Virus record (IMG/VR): IMGVR_UViG_3300010410_000128
Location: 1 to 30,482 of that record
DNA from: a virus
Direction: 5' to 3' (one strand)
DNA: 30,482 bases
The position numbers were made by a program, and so were the translations under genes. Each line of letters starts with the position of its first letter. Position 1 is the stretch's first letter. This document shows positions 1 to 7,393 of the stretch, piece by piece. Below the pieces are notes generated by a model that was not told where the DNA came from, searched no databases, and saw nothing but the letters and a program-made list of their open reading frames with translations.

Positions 1-381
1 TTAATGTTTTTTTTGTCCATAATCTCCCCTATTAACAGCATCGAGTAGGGCTGTTAGTTTTTCATTTATTTCATCCCAGACGGCTTCTTTTGGCTTCCCC
101 TCAGCAAGGTATGCCTGATCTACAGTTTCTTTAATTTTCACCACGCCATGCCGAAACGCCAGAGGAAATTGATACTGCCCTAGCGGCTTTTGGTCGTCTT
201 CAAGAATATCAACAGGCACACCAAAAAAATCTGCCAACCTAGCGAGAACCAGTTTTCGCGGTTTTGCCCCACTCACCCATCCAGAAACTGAAGGGTGTTT
301 TACACCAATGGCCTTTGATAGCTGGGTTTGATTGATCCCATCCCTATTCATTAAGGCGAGTAGTTTGTCGCAAAATTTCAA
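1..381 (-). CDS. Mu c-like phage repressor, XRE-family HTH
   Basis: 126-residue protein and the only leftward gene. Residues about 15-60 form a Cro/C1-type helix-turn-helix (NQTQLSKAIGVKHPSVSGW, then a second helical segment LARLADFFGVPVDIL). The acidic C-terminal half has no recognisable domain and may mediate oligomerisation. The start is TTG at 381: the only in-frame upstream ATG (390) is followed at once by a stop codon, and AGGA lies nine bases before the TTG. Position and divergence from the Ner-type gene match the lysogeny repressor of transposable phages, which shuts off the early promoter. It is shorter than Mu c and lacks a visible Mu-type winged-helix start, so it is a functional rather than a sequence equivalent. 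The operator is inferred to be in 382-440. Confidence 0.85.
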   Translation of the reverse strand: MKFCDKLLALMNRDGINQTQLSKAIGVKHPSVSGWVSGAKPRKLVLARLADFFGVPVDILEDDQKPLGQYQFPLAFRHGVVKIKETVDQAYLAEGKPKEAVWDEINEKLTALLDAVNRGDYGQKKH

Positions 382-440
382 AACTTACATTCCTGACATT
401 TTTCGCTTGATAACTTTCCGAACTTACGTAAATTACGGTC
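382..440. promoter_or_regulatory. divergent early control region with TTAC repeats
   Basis: A 59-base, visibly AT-rich gap separates the leftward repressor from the rightward early operon. AACTTAC(A/G)T occurs twice, at 382-390 and 421-429. The second copy is part of the perfect palindrome TTACGTAA (424-431), and a further TTACG follows at 433. These are the best operator candidates for the repressor or the Ner-like protein. I could not fit convincing -35/-10 pairs, although TTGATA at 410-415 is a possible -35. Operator function is inferred from position. Confidence 0.5.
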
Positions 441-677
441 ATGCATTCGGAAACAACAATCGGGAAGAAAACAATTCAGGCGGCAAAAGACAAGCTAAAA
501 ACAAACGGCTGGTCTATGCGACACGCCGCCGCACACCTCGGATATTCCTATACTCACTTTGTTTTTTCACTCACCGGACGCCGCCCTCTCAGCCGAGTCA
601 TGTTTGAAAAAATTATGTTGATTCCGATCTGCGAACGCCCGCGTAAGCCGGGACCAAGAAAGGCCGCCAAGTCATGA
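441..677 (+). CDS. Ner-position small HTH DNA-binding protein
   Basis: 78 residues, first gene of the rightward early operon, about the length of Mu Ner. Residues about 24-50 (MRHAAAHLGYSYTHFVFSL) read as a helix-turn-helix, followed by a basic, proline-rich tail (CERPRKPGPRKAAKS). In transposable phages the gene at this position is Ner, a negative regulator of early transcription that acts between the divergent promoters; the same role is inferred here. No strong Shine-Dalgarno precedes the ATG at 441. An upstream reading frame at 332-607 overlaps it but has no family features. The stop overlaps the start of the next gene (ATGA), so the two are probably translationally coupled. Confidence 0.7.
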   Translation: MHSETTIGKKTIQAAKDKLKTNGWSMRHAAAHLGYSYTHFVFSLTGRRPLSRVMFEKIMLIPICERPRKPGPRKAAKS

Positions 678-931
678 CTCTATTTAAGGACGCAGGAACT
701 GTCTTCTTAACGATTGGTGCTGCAAGCGGGCACAGCCTACCCATTTCTCTTGTTGAGGAAATCAGCGCATCAGGCGGATGCGAGCGCGGGACCCATTTCA
801 ACGAATGTCTCAAGCAGTTAATTGATCTGGGACTAATTGCAAGGTGCGGCGAACAGGTTTGGGTTCCGCTTCCAAATTCAATACCAACAAAACTACTTAG
901 AAGCGATGTTGAAGGGAGGCTGGTGAAATGA
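674..931 (+). CDS. small early protein, possible winged helix
   Basis: 85 residues, not recognised. It lies between the Ner-position gene and the transposase, with 4-base ATGA overlaps on both sides, so it is clearly part of the transposition operon. The middle (SLVEEISASGGCERGTHF, then LKQLIDLGLIARCG and VWVPLP) has the pattern of a winged-helix domain: recognition helix, 'ALIDLGLIxR' and a beta wing. A regulatory or DNA-binding accessory role is an inference from this pattern and the location. Confidence 0.65.
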   Translation: MTLFKDAGTVFLTIGAASGHSLPISLVEEISASGGCERGTHFNECLKQLIDLGLIARCGEQVWVPLPNSIPTKLLRSDVEGRLVK

Positions 932-3042
932 ACGTAGACGTCCTCCTGACAGCTAGAGAGTTTTCTGTTCTTGCTTCGATACGCCGGGATGAAGCCAGCA
1001 AGATTTTATCCAGAGCCGAAGCCGGAATAAATTGGCGCGGGACATCGTTGTCTATCCACTGGGAAGTCCGCGCGGGCGGGAAACAGCGGGTTGTGACGGT
1101 GAGTAGCCTGCCACCCGACCTGCAAATTGAGTGGGCGAAGAGGAATTTAAAACAAACCCTGCCGGACAACCCTCCGGAACTGTACACAGAACCGAGCGGA
1201 TCCCGAACCGCCCGTCAGGACAAAACCGGGAATCCTTTTGAAAAAGCCAAGAAGCCGCGCAAGCACACCGACACGGATGTTGAGCAGCTTGAGGCCGTCT
1301 GGGCCAAGAAGACGGAACGCCAGAAAAAGAAGGGGCTGCGCCGAGCGAAGTCGTTGTTTGCGGTTGAGAAGCTGCAGGCCGACGGGCTGACCAAGAGTGA
1401 TGCGGTAAAAGCGGTAGCCCAGCAGCAGCAGGTGACCGAGGCTTCGCTCTGGAACTGGTTTGGGAAGGTTTCCCTGTGGCCGCGCGACGCATGGCAGATG
1501 ATTTTAACCGACAACTACAGCGGAAAGCAGAAAAACGTCGAGATCAACGAAGAGGCGTGGGAATACATTCTGGCGGACTATCTTCGTCCGGAAGCACCAG
1601 CCCTTTCCGCCGTTTACGATCGCGCCGCCCAGCGATTTGATCTTCCGTCGGAAAAGACCGTGATGCGCCGGATCAATGAACTGCCGAGCACGGTCATTGT
1701 GCTGGCTCGTGAAGGGGTTGAGGCGCTGGCGCGGATGTATCCGCATCAGGAGCGCGATCATAGCTTTTATGGGGCGCTGGAAGCGGTCAATGCGGACGGC
1801 CATAAGTTTGATGTCTTTGTGCAGTGGCCGGATGGAGAGATCAACCGTCCGTTAATGGTTGGCTGGCAGGATGTTTTCAGCGGCAAAGTCCTTTCCTATG
1901 AAGTGACCAAGACGGAAAACACCGACACGATCCGCTGGGCGTTCGGAAAAATGGTTCGTGAATACGGCATCCCCGACGAAGCCTATTTAGACAACGGGCG
2001 CGGGTTTGCCAGCAAGTGGCTCACCGGTGGAGCCCCGACCCGCTACCGGTTCAAAATCAAAGAAGACGATCCGATGGGGATCCTGACTCAGATGGGCGTT
2101 AAAACCCGCTGGTGTCAGCCGTTTCACGGGCAGGCAAAACCGATCGAACGCGCCTGGAGAGATTTATGCTGCGAGCGGATTGCCAAACACCCGGCACTTG
2201 CCGGGGCCTACACCGGAAACAATCCGATGGCCAAGCCGGAAAACTACGGAAGCAAGGCCGTTCCGATCGCGCTTTTCATGGCAGTACTGGATGAGCAGGT
2301 GAAGCTTCACAACGCCCGCGAAGGCCGCCGCGCGAAGGTCTGCTCCGGACGCTCTTTTGATCAGGTTTTTGCAGAGAGCTACGAAGCCCGCAAAGCCGAC
2401 ATCCGCCGCCCAGGTGAAGAGACGCTGGCCTATCTTCTCATGCAGGCCGACACGGTCACCGTTTACAAAAACGGCAGCCACATCGCCTACAACAGCAACC
2501 GCTACTACAACGAAGCCCTCACCGAATACAGCGGAACCAAAGTGGCTGTGCGGTTTGATCCGGAACGGATGCACAGCGGCCTGCACGTTTACACGCTCGA
2601 CGGCCGCTTTATCTGCCACGCCGCCTGCGTGGCCGCCACCGGCTTCGGCGACACCGAAGCGGCACGCGAACACGCCCGCGCCAAGAATCAGTTTAAGAAG
2701 GCAGCCAAAGAACAGCTCAAGGCCGTCCGGAAGATGGATGCGCTGGAGGCGATCATTCCAAATGTCACAGGCAACAACGAAGGCACAACGATTGTCCGCA
2801 TCGACGGCAAGCCGGATCTCAGCCGCAAACCGGAAAGCGTCCAATCCTCGGAAGTTCCCGCGCAAGAAGCCGGAGCCATTTTTAGAAACAGAATTTCAGC
2901 AGCCATCCAGAAACCGAAAAGAGACCCCGCTCAACGGGATGATGAGTTCGATGAACTGGTAGCTGTTGGAATGCGCCGGACGGCCGGTGTTGCGCTTCGG
3001 CGCGACACCGAGCCGGATCCGGCAGACCTGTACTACAAATAA
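928..3042 (+). CDS. MuA-type DDE transposase
   Basis: 704 residues, slightly longer than Mu A (663). It catalyses strand transfer in replicative transposition and integration. The DDE triad is visible: D290 (AVNADGHKFDVF), D355 (AYLDNGRGF) and E407 (HGQAKPIERAWRDL), with spacing like that of MuA. The N-terminus (residues 1-75, TAREFSVLASIRRDEASKIL) matches the Mu-type DNA-binding domain that reads the internal enhancer. Residues 105-190 form a basic helical end-binding region. After the core comes the beta-barrel (about residues 510-580) and a basic helical C-terminus, which in MuA contacts MuB. The start overlaps the previous stop by four bases. The order repressor, ner, A, B is diagnostic of transposable phages. 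The recognition sites at the prophage ends are outside the window. Confidence 0.96.
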   Translation: MNVDVLLTAREFSVLASIRRDEASKILSRAEAGINWRGTSLSIHWEVRAGGKQRVVTVSSLPPDLQIEWAKRNLKQTLPDNPPELYTEPSGSRTARQDKTGNPFEKAKKPRKHTDTDVEQLEAVWAKKTERQKKKGLRRAKSLFAVEKLQADGLTKSDAVKAVAQQQQVTEASLWNWFGKVSLWPRDAWQMILTDNYSGKQKNVEINEEAWEYILADYLRPEAPALSAVYDRAAQRFDLPSEKTVMRRINELPSTVIVLAREGVEALARMYPHQERDHSFYGALEAVNADGHKFDVFVQWPDGEINRPLMVGWQDVFSGKVLSYEVTKTENTDTIRWAFGKMVREYGIPDEAYLDNGRGFASKWLTGGAPTRYRFKIKEDDPMGILTQMGVKTRWCQPFHGQAKPIERAWRDLCCERIAKHPALAGAYTGNNPMAKPENYGSKAVPIALFMAVLDEQVKLHNAREGRRAKVCSGRSFDQVFAESYEARKADIRRPGEETLAYLLMQADTVTVYKNGSHIAYNSNRYYNEALTEYSGTKVAVRFDPERMHSGLHVYTLDGRFICHAACVAATGFGDTEAAREHARAKNQFKKAAKEQLKAVRKMDALEAIIPNVTGNNEGTTIVRIDGKPDLSRKPESVQSSEVPAQEAGAIFRNRISAAIQKPKRDPAQRDDEFDELVAVGMRRTAGVALRRDTEPDPADLYYK

Positions 3043-3051
3043 GGAGGCACC

Positions 3052-3207
3052 ATGAGCGAACCCGTAATTAACGACATGACTACGCTGGGCGCAGAACTGC
3101 ATGACGATCTGCTCAAGCAGCGGAAGATCGCGGCATTTTTTGCCGTTGTCGCGCTGGCTGAAGGAATCCTGATCCTGTGCTTCGGCATCGGGCAGATGTT
3201 TTTTTAA
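3052..3207 (+). CDS. 51-residue single-pass membrane peptide
   Basis: A short reading frame with a strong Shine-Dalgarno (AAGGAGGCACC directly before the ATG) sits between transposase and MuB, ten bases after the transposase stop. The first half is acidic and polar (residues 1-24), followed by one hydrophobic helix (about 27-50, IAAFFAVVALAEGILILCF). The predicted topology is N-in or N-out with one membrane span and no C-terminal domain. No family recognised. The RBS quality, lack of overlap and membrane character support a real gene. Its position in the transposition operon is unusual, because Mu has no membrane protein between A and B. Confidence 0.65.
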   Translation: MSEPVINDMTTLGAELHDDLLKQRKIAAFFAVVALAEGILILCFGIGQMFF

Positions 3208-3213
3208 AACAAG

Positions 3214-3230
3214 GCAGGCTGGAAGCCTGC
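3214..3230. repeat. intergenic hairpin GCAGGCT-GGA-AGCCTGC
   Basis: Perfect 7-bp inverted repeat with a 3-base loop in the 58-base spacer before muB. There is no T-run after it, so it is not a classical terminator. It resembles other word-like spacer hairpins in this window. Confidence 0.7.
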
Positions 3231-3265
3231 GATACGAGACACCAACCAAGGGAGACACCATCACC

Positions 3266-4219
3266 ATGGGAACAAAATCAGAAAGACGCAAAGAGCTGCG
3301 CGAAATTATCAGCACGATGCTGAACAGCAGCGCGGTAGACCTCAGCCAGAACGAAATGAGCAAACGCATCGGGATCAGCCCGGCGGCACTCAGCACATGG
3401 CTGCAGGGCAAATACAAAGGCAGCGACACCGAGATCGAGCGCAAGATCGAACGCTGGCTCGAAAGCTACAACGCCGGCGAAGAATACACCCGCGAACTTC
3501 CTCCGGAACCGGAGTGGATCGAAACGCCGACGGCCCGTCGGATTTTCCAAACCTTGGAAACTGGACAGTTTCTCAAATCGTTGGTCATGGCCTACGGCGC
3601 GGCCGGTGCCGGCAAAACAAAGACCTGCGAATATTATGCGGCCACGCGGCCCAACGTCTGGCTCTTCACGCCCACTAAAGCTACGGCCAGTGCGCGCGGC
3701 CTACTTATGCTGATCTGCGACAAGCTGGGCATCAGCGATCCGGGATCCGGAAACTACGCCATCCAAAAAGCCATCATGCGCAAAGTCGCCGGCACGAACG
3801 GGCTCATCATCATTGATGAAGCCCAGCAGATCACGCTCGGCGCACTGGATCTCATGCGGCAGATGCAGGAACAGGCCGGAGTCGGCATGGCGCTGGTCGG
3901 GAATGAGCCGCTCTACACGCAGATGACCGGCGGATTTCGAGGCCCGAAATTCGCGCAGCTGTTCAGCCGCATCGCTCAGCGCACGCACATCGAAGGGACG
4001 CAGAGCGACGACGTGGAAACGCTGGCCGCCGCGCTGGGCATCACAGACCGCGACGCGGTCGCTTATCTGGTGCGCATCGGCACCTTGCCGGGCGGACTGC
4101 GCGGCGTGGCTAAGACGCTGCAGCTCGCCCAGCTGGCCGCCGCCGGATCCGGCGGGGAACTCAACAAGGCCATTATTGCACGGGCGTGGCGGAAGCTGAC
4201 GAATACGGAGGGCGAGTGA
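3266..4219 (+). CDS. MuB-type AAA+ ATPase, transposition target activator
   Basis: 317 residues (Mu B 312). MuB polymerises on DNA with ATP, selects target DNA and stimulates the transposase. Residues about 25-60 form an N-terminal HTH (LSQNEMSKRIGISPAALSTW) like that of MuB. Walker A is GAAGAGKTKT at 111-120, Walker B is LIIIDEAQQ at 180-188, and the sensor region GMALVGNE lies near 207-215. The C-terminal helical part (from about residue 255) corresponds to the DNA-binding domain of MuB. The RBS is GGGAGACACC, fifteen bases before the ATG through a short repeat of ATCACC. The stop overlaps the next start (TGATG). The codons near 3544-3560 contain one copy of the palindrome described in the findings. 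Confidence 0.95.
   Translation: MGTKSERRKELREIISTMLNSSAVDLSQNEMSKRIGISPAALSTWLQGKYKGSDTEIERKIERWLESYNAGEEYTRELPPEPEWIETPTARRIFQTLETGQFLKSLVMAYGAAGAGKTKTCEYYAATRPNVWLFTPTKATASARGLLMLICDKLGISDPGSGNYAIQKAIMRKVAGTNGLIIIDEAQQITLGALDLMRQMQEQAGVGMALVGNEPLYTQMTGGFRGPKFAQLFSRIAQRTHIEGTQSDDVETLAAALGITDRDAVAYLVRIGTLPGGLRGVAKTLQLAQLAAAGSGGELNKAIIARAWRKLTNTEGE
3544..3560. repeat. TTCCAA palindrome copy 1 (inside muB)
   Basis: TTTCCAA, spacer ACC, TTGGAAA: a perfect 7-bp inverted repeat. Read in the gene's frame as F-Q-T-L-E. Confidence 0.9.
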
Positions 4220-4440
4220 TGACCTGGAGAGACGCCATCGAGAAACAGCCGGGATCAACCTATACCGTGCTGGTCTGGGATGAAAAGCACGGCCACCAGC
4301 TGGCCAGCTATTCCAAGATCGGCAAGATGTGGATCCCGGAAAACCGGAAAATCAAAACGCTCGCCCCGACGCACTGGCAGCCGTTACCGAGTGCCCCGTC
4401 TGTTGAGGAAACCACTGAACTTGAGGATGCACAGTTATGA
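4219..4440 (+). CDS. DUF551-like small protein
   Basis: 73 residues. The pattern W..AIEK.PG..YTVLVWD....H.......G.MW followed by APTHWQPLP resembles DUF551, a small domain common in phage genomes, whose hallmark is a VLV strand and a C-terminal 'THWMPLP' motif. Molecular function is unknown. The ATG is shared with the muB stop (TGATG), so it is coupled to muB, and it in turn overlaps the next gene by four bases. An extended start at 4186 is possible but would lie inside muB. Confidence 0.75.
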   Translation: MTWRDAIEKQPGSTYTVLVWDEKHGHQLASYSKIGKMWIPENRKIKTLAPTHWQPLPSAPSVEETTELEDAQL

Positions 4441-4601
4441 CCTTTGACATTCACTTTGGGGACGGCACGACCGTCCGGGCGGAAGGCAAGAGCTTCCACT
4501 GCGCGTGCATCATCGCGCAGGCACAACGTGTGATGTACGACGAAACCAACGAACAGCAGCTGGCCGTTATTCGCGGGACGCTGATCAAAAAAGAAGGATA
4601 G
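4437..4601 (+). CDS. 54-residue middle-operon protein
   Basis: Short gene coupled by ATGA overlap to the DUF551-like gene and ending six bases before the Gam gene. The sequence begins with MTFDIHFGDGTTVRAEG, a beta hairpin-like start, followed by FHCACIIAQAQRVMYDETNEQ, an amphipathic helix with two cysteines. No family recognised. Support comes from its fit in the unbroken operon, with no gap on either side, and from codon use like its neighbours. Confidence 0.6.
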   Translation: MTFDIHFGDGTTVRAEGKSFHCACIIAQAQRVMYDETNEQQLAVIRGTLIKKEG

Positions 4602-4606
4602 GAATT

Positions 4607-5125
4607 ATGGCAACGAAGAGAGTGAAAAGTTCGGGATTCGAGACGCGCGGTGAGTTTGATGCTGCGCTGGATGATGTGGCGGCCATGAGTGTTAGTCTGC
4701 GCAAAATGGAGGCTGACCGCGATGAGGAACTGCAGGCCGTTCAGGAGGCCTATAACGACGACATCCTTGATGTGAAGAAGAAAATCAAGGGGCTGGTCGC
4801 GCAGGCAGAAAAGTATGCGCTATCGCACCGCGCTGAGGTTCTTCCGGTCGGTAAAAAATCCGGCGAAACCTCACTGGCCCTGTTTGGCTTCCGGACAGGC
4901 AATCCGACGCTGGCACTGCTGAATAAGAAGTGGACCTGGGAAGAGGTCATAAACGCACTCAAAACGATGTCGCTGACTGAGTTTATTGTGACGAAGCAGG
5001 CCGCCGATAAGGACGCGCTTAAAGCCAAGCTGACGGATTCGGAGTTGGCGGCCGTTGGGTGCCGGGTTGATCAGTCGGAGAGTTTCTGGGTTGAGCCGAA
5101 GCTCGAAGATGCAAAGACGTTTTAA
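4607..5125 (+). CDS. Gam-like host-nuclease inhibitor
   Basis: 172 residues, almost the length of Mu Gam (174). Mu Gam binds double-stranded DNA ends and blocks host exonucleases, and it is related to bacterial Ku. Residues 20-75 form the long charged coiled-coil helix (LRKMEADRDEELQAVQEAYN, then DVKKKIKGLVAQAEKYALSH). Then follow the typical GETSLALFGFRTGNPTLALL beta strands, the WTWEEVINALK helix and a C-terminal F.VEPKLED tail, all in Gam-family order. The ATG at 4607 is chosen because AAGGATAGGAATT precedes it; the longer frame from 4505 would overlap the preceding gene. It lies in the middle operon next to the GemA-like gene, as in Mu-type phages. Confidence 0.9.
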   Translation: MATKRVKSSGFETRGEFDAALDDVAAMSVSLRKMEADRDEELQAVQEAYNDDILDVKKKIKGLVAQAEKYALSHRAEVLPVGKKSGETSLALFGFRTGNPTLALLNKKWTWEEVINALKTMSLTEFIVTKQAADKDALKAKLTDSELAAVGCRVDQSESFWVEPKLEDAKTF

Positions 5126-5150
5126 AAGCGGAATGCGGACGGGAGACCCC

Positions 5151-5630
5151 ATGAAAACGATCGATGACACAACGAGACGCAAGATTTTCGCCCTGCTGAA
5201 AGAGGCGCACGAAAAGACCGGCAGTCCGCTGTCGCTTGAGGATTTCCGGCATATGTATCAACAGGAGGTTGGCATTACCAGCCTGAGCGACTGCCCGGCA
5301 GAGCTTGGGCTGAAGCTACTGAACCGGTTGCACAGATGCATTGAGGATCATCGTGAACCCACCCCGGCCAGTGGCCACCCCTCCGCCGGAGGGGAACCGA
5401 TGCGGACGGTGCGGATGGATGGCCATCCATTTGAAGGTCAGCTGCGCAAGGTCTATGCGCTGCTGGCCGATATGAGCCTGAGCTGGGAATATGCCGACGG
5501 AATGGCCACACGGATGTACGGCCAGAAACGCACCGAGCAGCTCAAGCCCGGCGAACTGCGCGGGCTGATCGCGGCGCTGACAAAACGGCAAATGAAACAT
5601 GGTGGAAGAAGGGAGCCGGCGCATGTCTGA
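5151..5630 (+). CDS. GemA-like (DUF1018) middle-region regulator
   Basis: 159 residues. The C-terminal part (about residues 92-155: QLRKVYALLADMSLSWEYAD, then MYGQKRTEQLKPGELRGLIA) has the pattern of the DUF1018/GemA family: a Q..K...L helix, a central aromatic, then 'L...E...LI..L' and a basic end. The N-terminal half (RRKIFALLKEAHEKTG, FRHMYQQEVGITSLSDC) corresponds to the family's first helical domain. Mu GemA modulates host gene expression and DNA supercoiling-related functions. Start 5151 is preferred over 5133 because GGGAGACCCC ends right before it. The stop overlaps the Mor-family gene, which is the same order as in Mu relatives. The subfamily match is by eye. Confidence 0.72.
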   Translation: MKTIDDTTRRKIFALLKEAHEKTGSPLSLEDFRHMYQQEVGITSLSDCPAELGLKLLNRLHRCIEDHREPTPASGHPSAGGEPMRTVRMDGHPFEGQLRKVYALLADMSLSWEYADGMATRMYGQKRTEQLKPGELRGLIAALTKRQMKHGGRREPAHV

Positions 5631-6090
5631 TTCGTTTGGATTCATGGAAGAGGTTGAGATCAAAAAGCCGCAGGCCGGAGTCGCCGGGCATGATGATCTT
5701 CCACCGGTACTGCAGGAGATCGAGCGGATGATCGGTCTCGAATTAACTCTGAAAATGGTTGAGCGCTGGGGCGGGCTGAATCTGTACATTCCAGAAAAGC
5801 TGCCGAGAAACCATCGCCTGGTCCGCACGGTTGGCCTGGACGCCGCGCAGAGGCTTTCTGACGTGTACGGCGGCGACACGATCATCATGCCGCGCGCGCA
5901 CCAGTACAAAGCCGTACAGCGGCAGATCGAAGTCTTCACGCGGCACAAGGCCGGTGAGCCGGTTGAGAAGTTGGCCTCCGCCTTTGATGTCACTTGGCGA
6001 GCCATCTACATCATGATTTCCCGCGAGAACACTCGCCGGGCAAAAATTCGTTACAACGAACTGATGCGCGAACGGGGGAGGAAGGTATGA
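5623..6090 (+). CDS. Mor-family middle/late transcription activator
   Basis: 155 residues (Mu Mor 129, C 140). Mor and C are activators that bind dyad sites at sigma70 promoters with poor -35 boxes. Visible features are the dimerisation segment (LQEIERMIGLELTLKMVERWGG), the strand-turn 'YGGDTIIMPRAH' matching the family's conserved GG..IYIP element, and a C-terminal HTH (GEPVEKLASAFDVTWRAIYIMI). Start 5623 has GGGAG eight bases upstream; an alternative at 5599 would lie deeper in the preceding gene. Only one Mor/C family gene is present in the window, so it may serve as the sole activator of late transcription. The palindromes at 7398, 14177 and 23141 are candidate binding sites (inference). 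Confidence 0.9.
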   Translation: MSDSFGFMEEVEIKKPQAGVAGHDDLPPVLQEIERMIGLELTLKMVERWGGLNLYIPEKLPRNHRLVRTVGLDAAQRLSDVYGGDTIIMPRAHQYKAVQRQIEVFTRHKAGEPVEKLASAFDVTWRAIYIMISRENTRRAKIRYNELMRERGRKV

Positions 6091-6464
6091 GCAACAGTGA
6101 ACTATTCGACTGGGGATTTAAGCAACAGGTGTCAGGGGACAGGCCGCAGGAGTCAGGCAACAGCCTCGAAATCCGCGCGGTCGAAATGAAGGCGCTGTTG
6201 CGCGACCGGAGAGTGATTCATGCTGGAGAGTTTCTGGAGCGATTCGGCTGGGACGAACGGACCTGCCGGGCGATCGCCGCCGCCAGCGAAGGCCACATCC
6301 TCGGAACGAACGAAGGCTATGTGCTGACTGAACGCGCCGATCCGGAAGAATTCAACAAGGCTAACGGCCGCATCTATAGTCAGGGGCGCAAGATGCTCCG
6401 CCGCGCCATTCAGGAGCGCCGCGTGCGGCACCAGCTGGTGGGAGGACAACATGCCGCTGTTTAA
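6087..6464 (+). CDS. middle-operon protein of unknown function, winged-helix-like
   Basis: 125 residues, coupled to the Mor-family gene (ATGA overlap) with a strong GGGGAGGAAGG ribosome-binding site. Residues about 28-80 (IRAVEMKALLRDRRVIHAGE, FGWDERTCRAIAAASEGHIL, GYVLTERADPEEF) look like a winged-helix domain: helix, 'W.ER..R.IA..S.G.I' recognition helix, then a beta wing. The C-terminal third is strongly basic (GRKMLRRAIQERRVRHQLVG). DNA binding is therefore plausible, but the family was not recognised. It overlaps the ASCH gene by 14 bases. Confidence 0.75.
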   Translation: MSNSELFDWGFKQQVSGDRPQESGNSLEIRAVEMKALLRDRRVIHAGEFLERFGWDERTCRAIAAASEGHILGTNEGYVLTERADPEEFNKANGRIYSQGRKMLRRAIQERRVRHQLVGGQHAAV

Positions 6465-6819
6465 TTTTCAGAAACAGTTTTCAGCCGATGTTGAGATGGG
6501 CAAGAAGCGACAGACCATCCGCGCTAAGCGGAAAACCAGACCGAAGCCAGGACAGATCGCCTACCTCTACACGGGAGCGCGCACAAAATCCTGTAGGAAG
6601 CTTGGTGAGGCAGAGATCGTTGAAGTCAGCCCTATCCTGATCGGAAGCAAAGGTCTCATCATCAACTATGGAGAGGATATCGGCGAGTGCATCGAAAATA
6701 AGCCGCAGGATCTTGACTGTTTTGCCCGCGAAGACGGCTTTAAAGACTGGAGCGAAATGCGCGATTGGTCCGCTAAAACACACGGCCTTCCTTTTGAAGG
6801 CGATCTGATCAAGTGGTGA
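6451..6819 (+). CDS. ASCH-domain protein
   Basis: 122 residues. The fold signature of ASCH (PUA-like nucleic-acid or modified-nucleoside binding) is visible. The start is F.KQF...V..GKKRQTIRAKRK followed by PKPGQIAYLYTGARTKSCRK and the strand LGEAEIVEVSPI. The typical end is CFAREDGFKDWSEMRDW and a final aromatic. ASCH proteins are thought to bind RNA or process modified nucleosides (for example YqfB, an N4-acetylcytidine amidohydrolase). Phage copies are widespread and of uncertain role. The ATG at 6451 follows GTGGGAGGACAAC. No catalytic assignment is made here. Confidence 0.82.
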   Translation: MPLFNFQKQFSADVEMGKKRQTIRAKRKTRPKPGQIAYLYTGARTKSCRKLGEAEIVEVSPILIGSKGLIINYGEDIGECIENKPQDLDCFAREDGFKDWSEMRDWSAKTHGLPFEGDLIKW

Positions 6820-6824
6820 TTCCT

Positions 6825-7103
6825 ATGAAAAAACGAACCGACTATCACCGGGAATATTACCGGGAGAATGCTGAAGCGTTGTCTGAGCGCAAGCAGGAGG
6901 AGCGCGACAACTTCGATCAGGCCACAACTTATTGGCGGCAGAAGAAGCTTTTTAACAGGGATCTGCCGTGGCTGCTCAAAGGAATCCCGGACGCGATCGT
7001 CGAGCGGGCGCGTGTGGCTTATGAAAAAGTGCTGGCGCAGTACGAGCCGGATGCCGTTGAGAAAAAACCACGCGTCTCAACAAAGCGAAAAGCGAAAAAA
7101 TGA
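6825..7103 (+). CDS. basic helical protein of unknown function
   Basis: 92 residues, very rich in charged residues (KKRTDYHREYYRENAEALSE at the start, KKPRVSTKRKAKK at the end). The middle contains an aromatic helix (YWRQKKLFNRDLPWLLKGIP). Such lysine-rich tails suggest nucleic-acid contact, but no family is recognised. Either GTG 6813 or ATG 6825 could be the start; ATG is chosen although neither has a strong Shine-Dalgarno. The stop overlaps the next gene by four bases. Confidence 0.65.
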   Translation: MKKRTDYHREYYRENAEALSERKQEERDNFDQATTYWRQKKLFNRDLPWLLKGIPDAIVERARVAYEKVLAQYEPDAVEKKPRVSTKRKAKK

Positions 7104-7312
7104 AATTTGATAAAGAAAAATACTCGTTTTGGGTTGATCGCACGGTGGACGGCTACCGCTACCGATTTTCTGAACATGCCATTAAGCGGCATTTAATCAG
7201 CGGGCCTGAGCATTGGGAAACCTGGCAGGATTTTGATGATCCGCGTGAATGCGCCCGCGAGTGGCGCAAACTGTGCGATCGCGCGGTCAGTGAACAGACT
7301 AAAATGGACTGA
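7100..7312 (+). CDS. last gene of the middle operon, unknown function
   Basis: 70 residues, coupled by ATGA overlap to the preceding gene. The sequence is rich in tryptophan and charged residues (FWVDRTVDGYRYRFSEHAIK, then HWETWQDFDDPRECAREWRK). No transmembrane segment and no recognised family. It ends about 50 bases before the terminator at 7365-7393, so it closes the early/middle transcription unit. Confidence 0.65.
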   Translation: MKFDKEKYSFWVDRTVDGYRYRFSEHAIKRHLISGPEHWETWQDFDDPRECAREWRKLCDRAVSEQTKMD

Positions 7313-7364
7313 ACGATGGGATTGATTCGCTTGCGCGGCGCGGCGTAATGCAAAAACAGACAGT

Positions 7365-7393
7365 CTCCGGAGGGAAACCTCCGGGGGCTTTTT
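7365..7393 (+). terminator. Rho-independent terminator of the early/middle operon
   Basis: The stem is 7365-7373 with 7378-7386 (CCGGAGG/CCTCCGG core plus one G-C and one G-U pair), closed by a GAAA tetraloop and followed by GC and five T. It is the only textbook terminator in the first 16 kb and separates the middle genes from the lysis and head genes. Confidence 0.85.

Noticed and set aside
332-607. + strand frame overlapping the repressor start and Ner-position gene
   Set aside because: Low-complexity, no domain, starts inside the repressor gene; the frame at 441 has an HTH and couples to the next gene.
2164-2865. Reverse-strand frame of 233 codons opposite the transposase
   Set aside because: Shadow of the transposase gene, with no features of its own.
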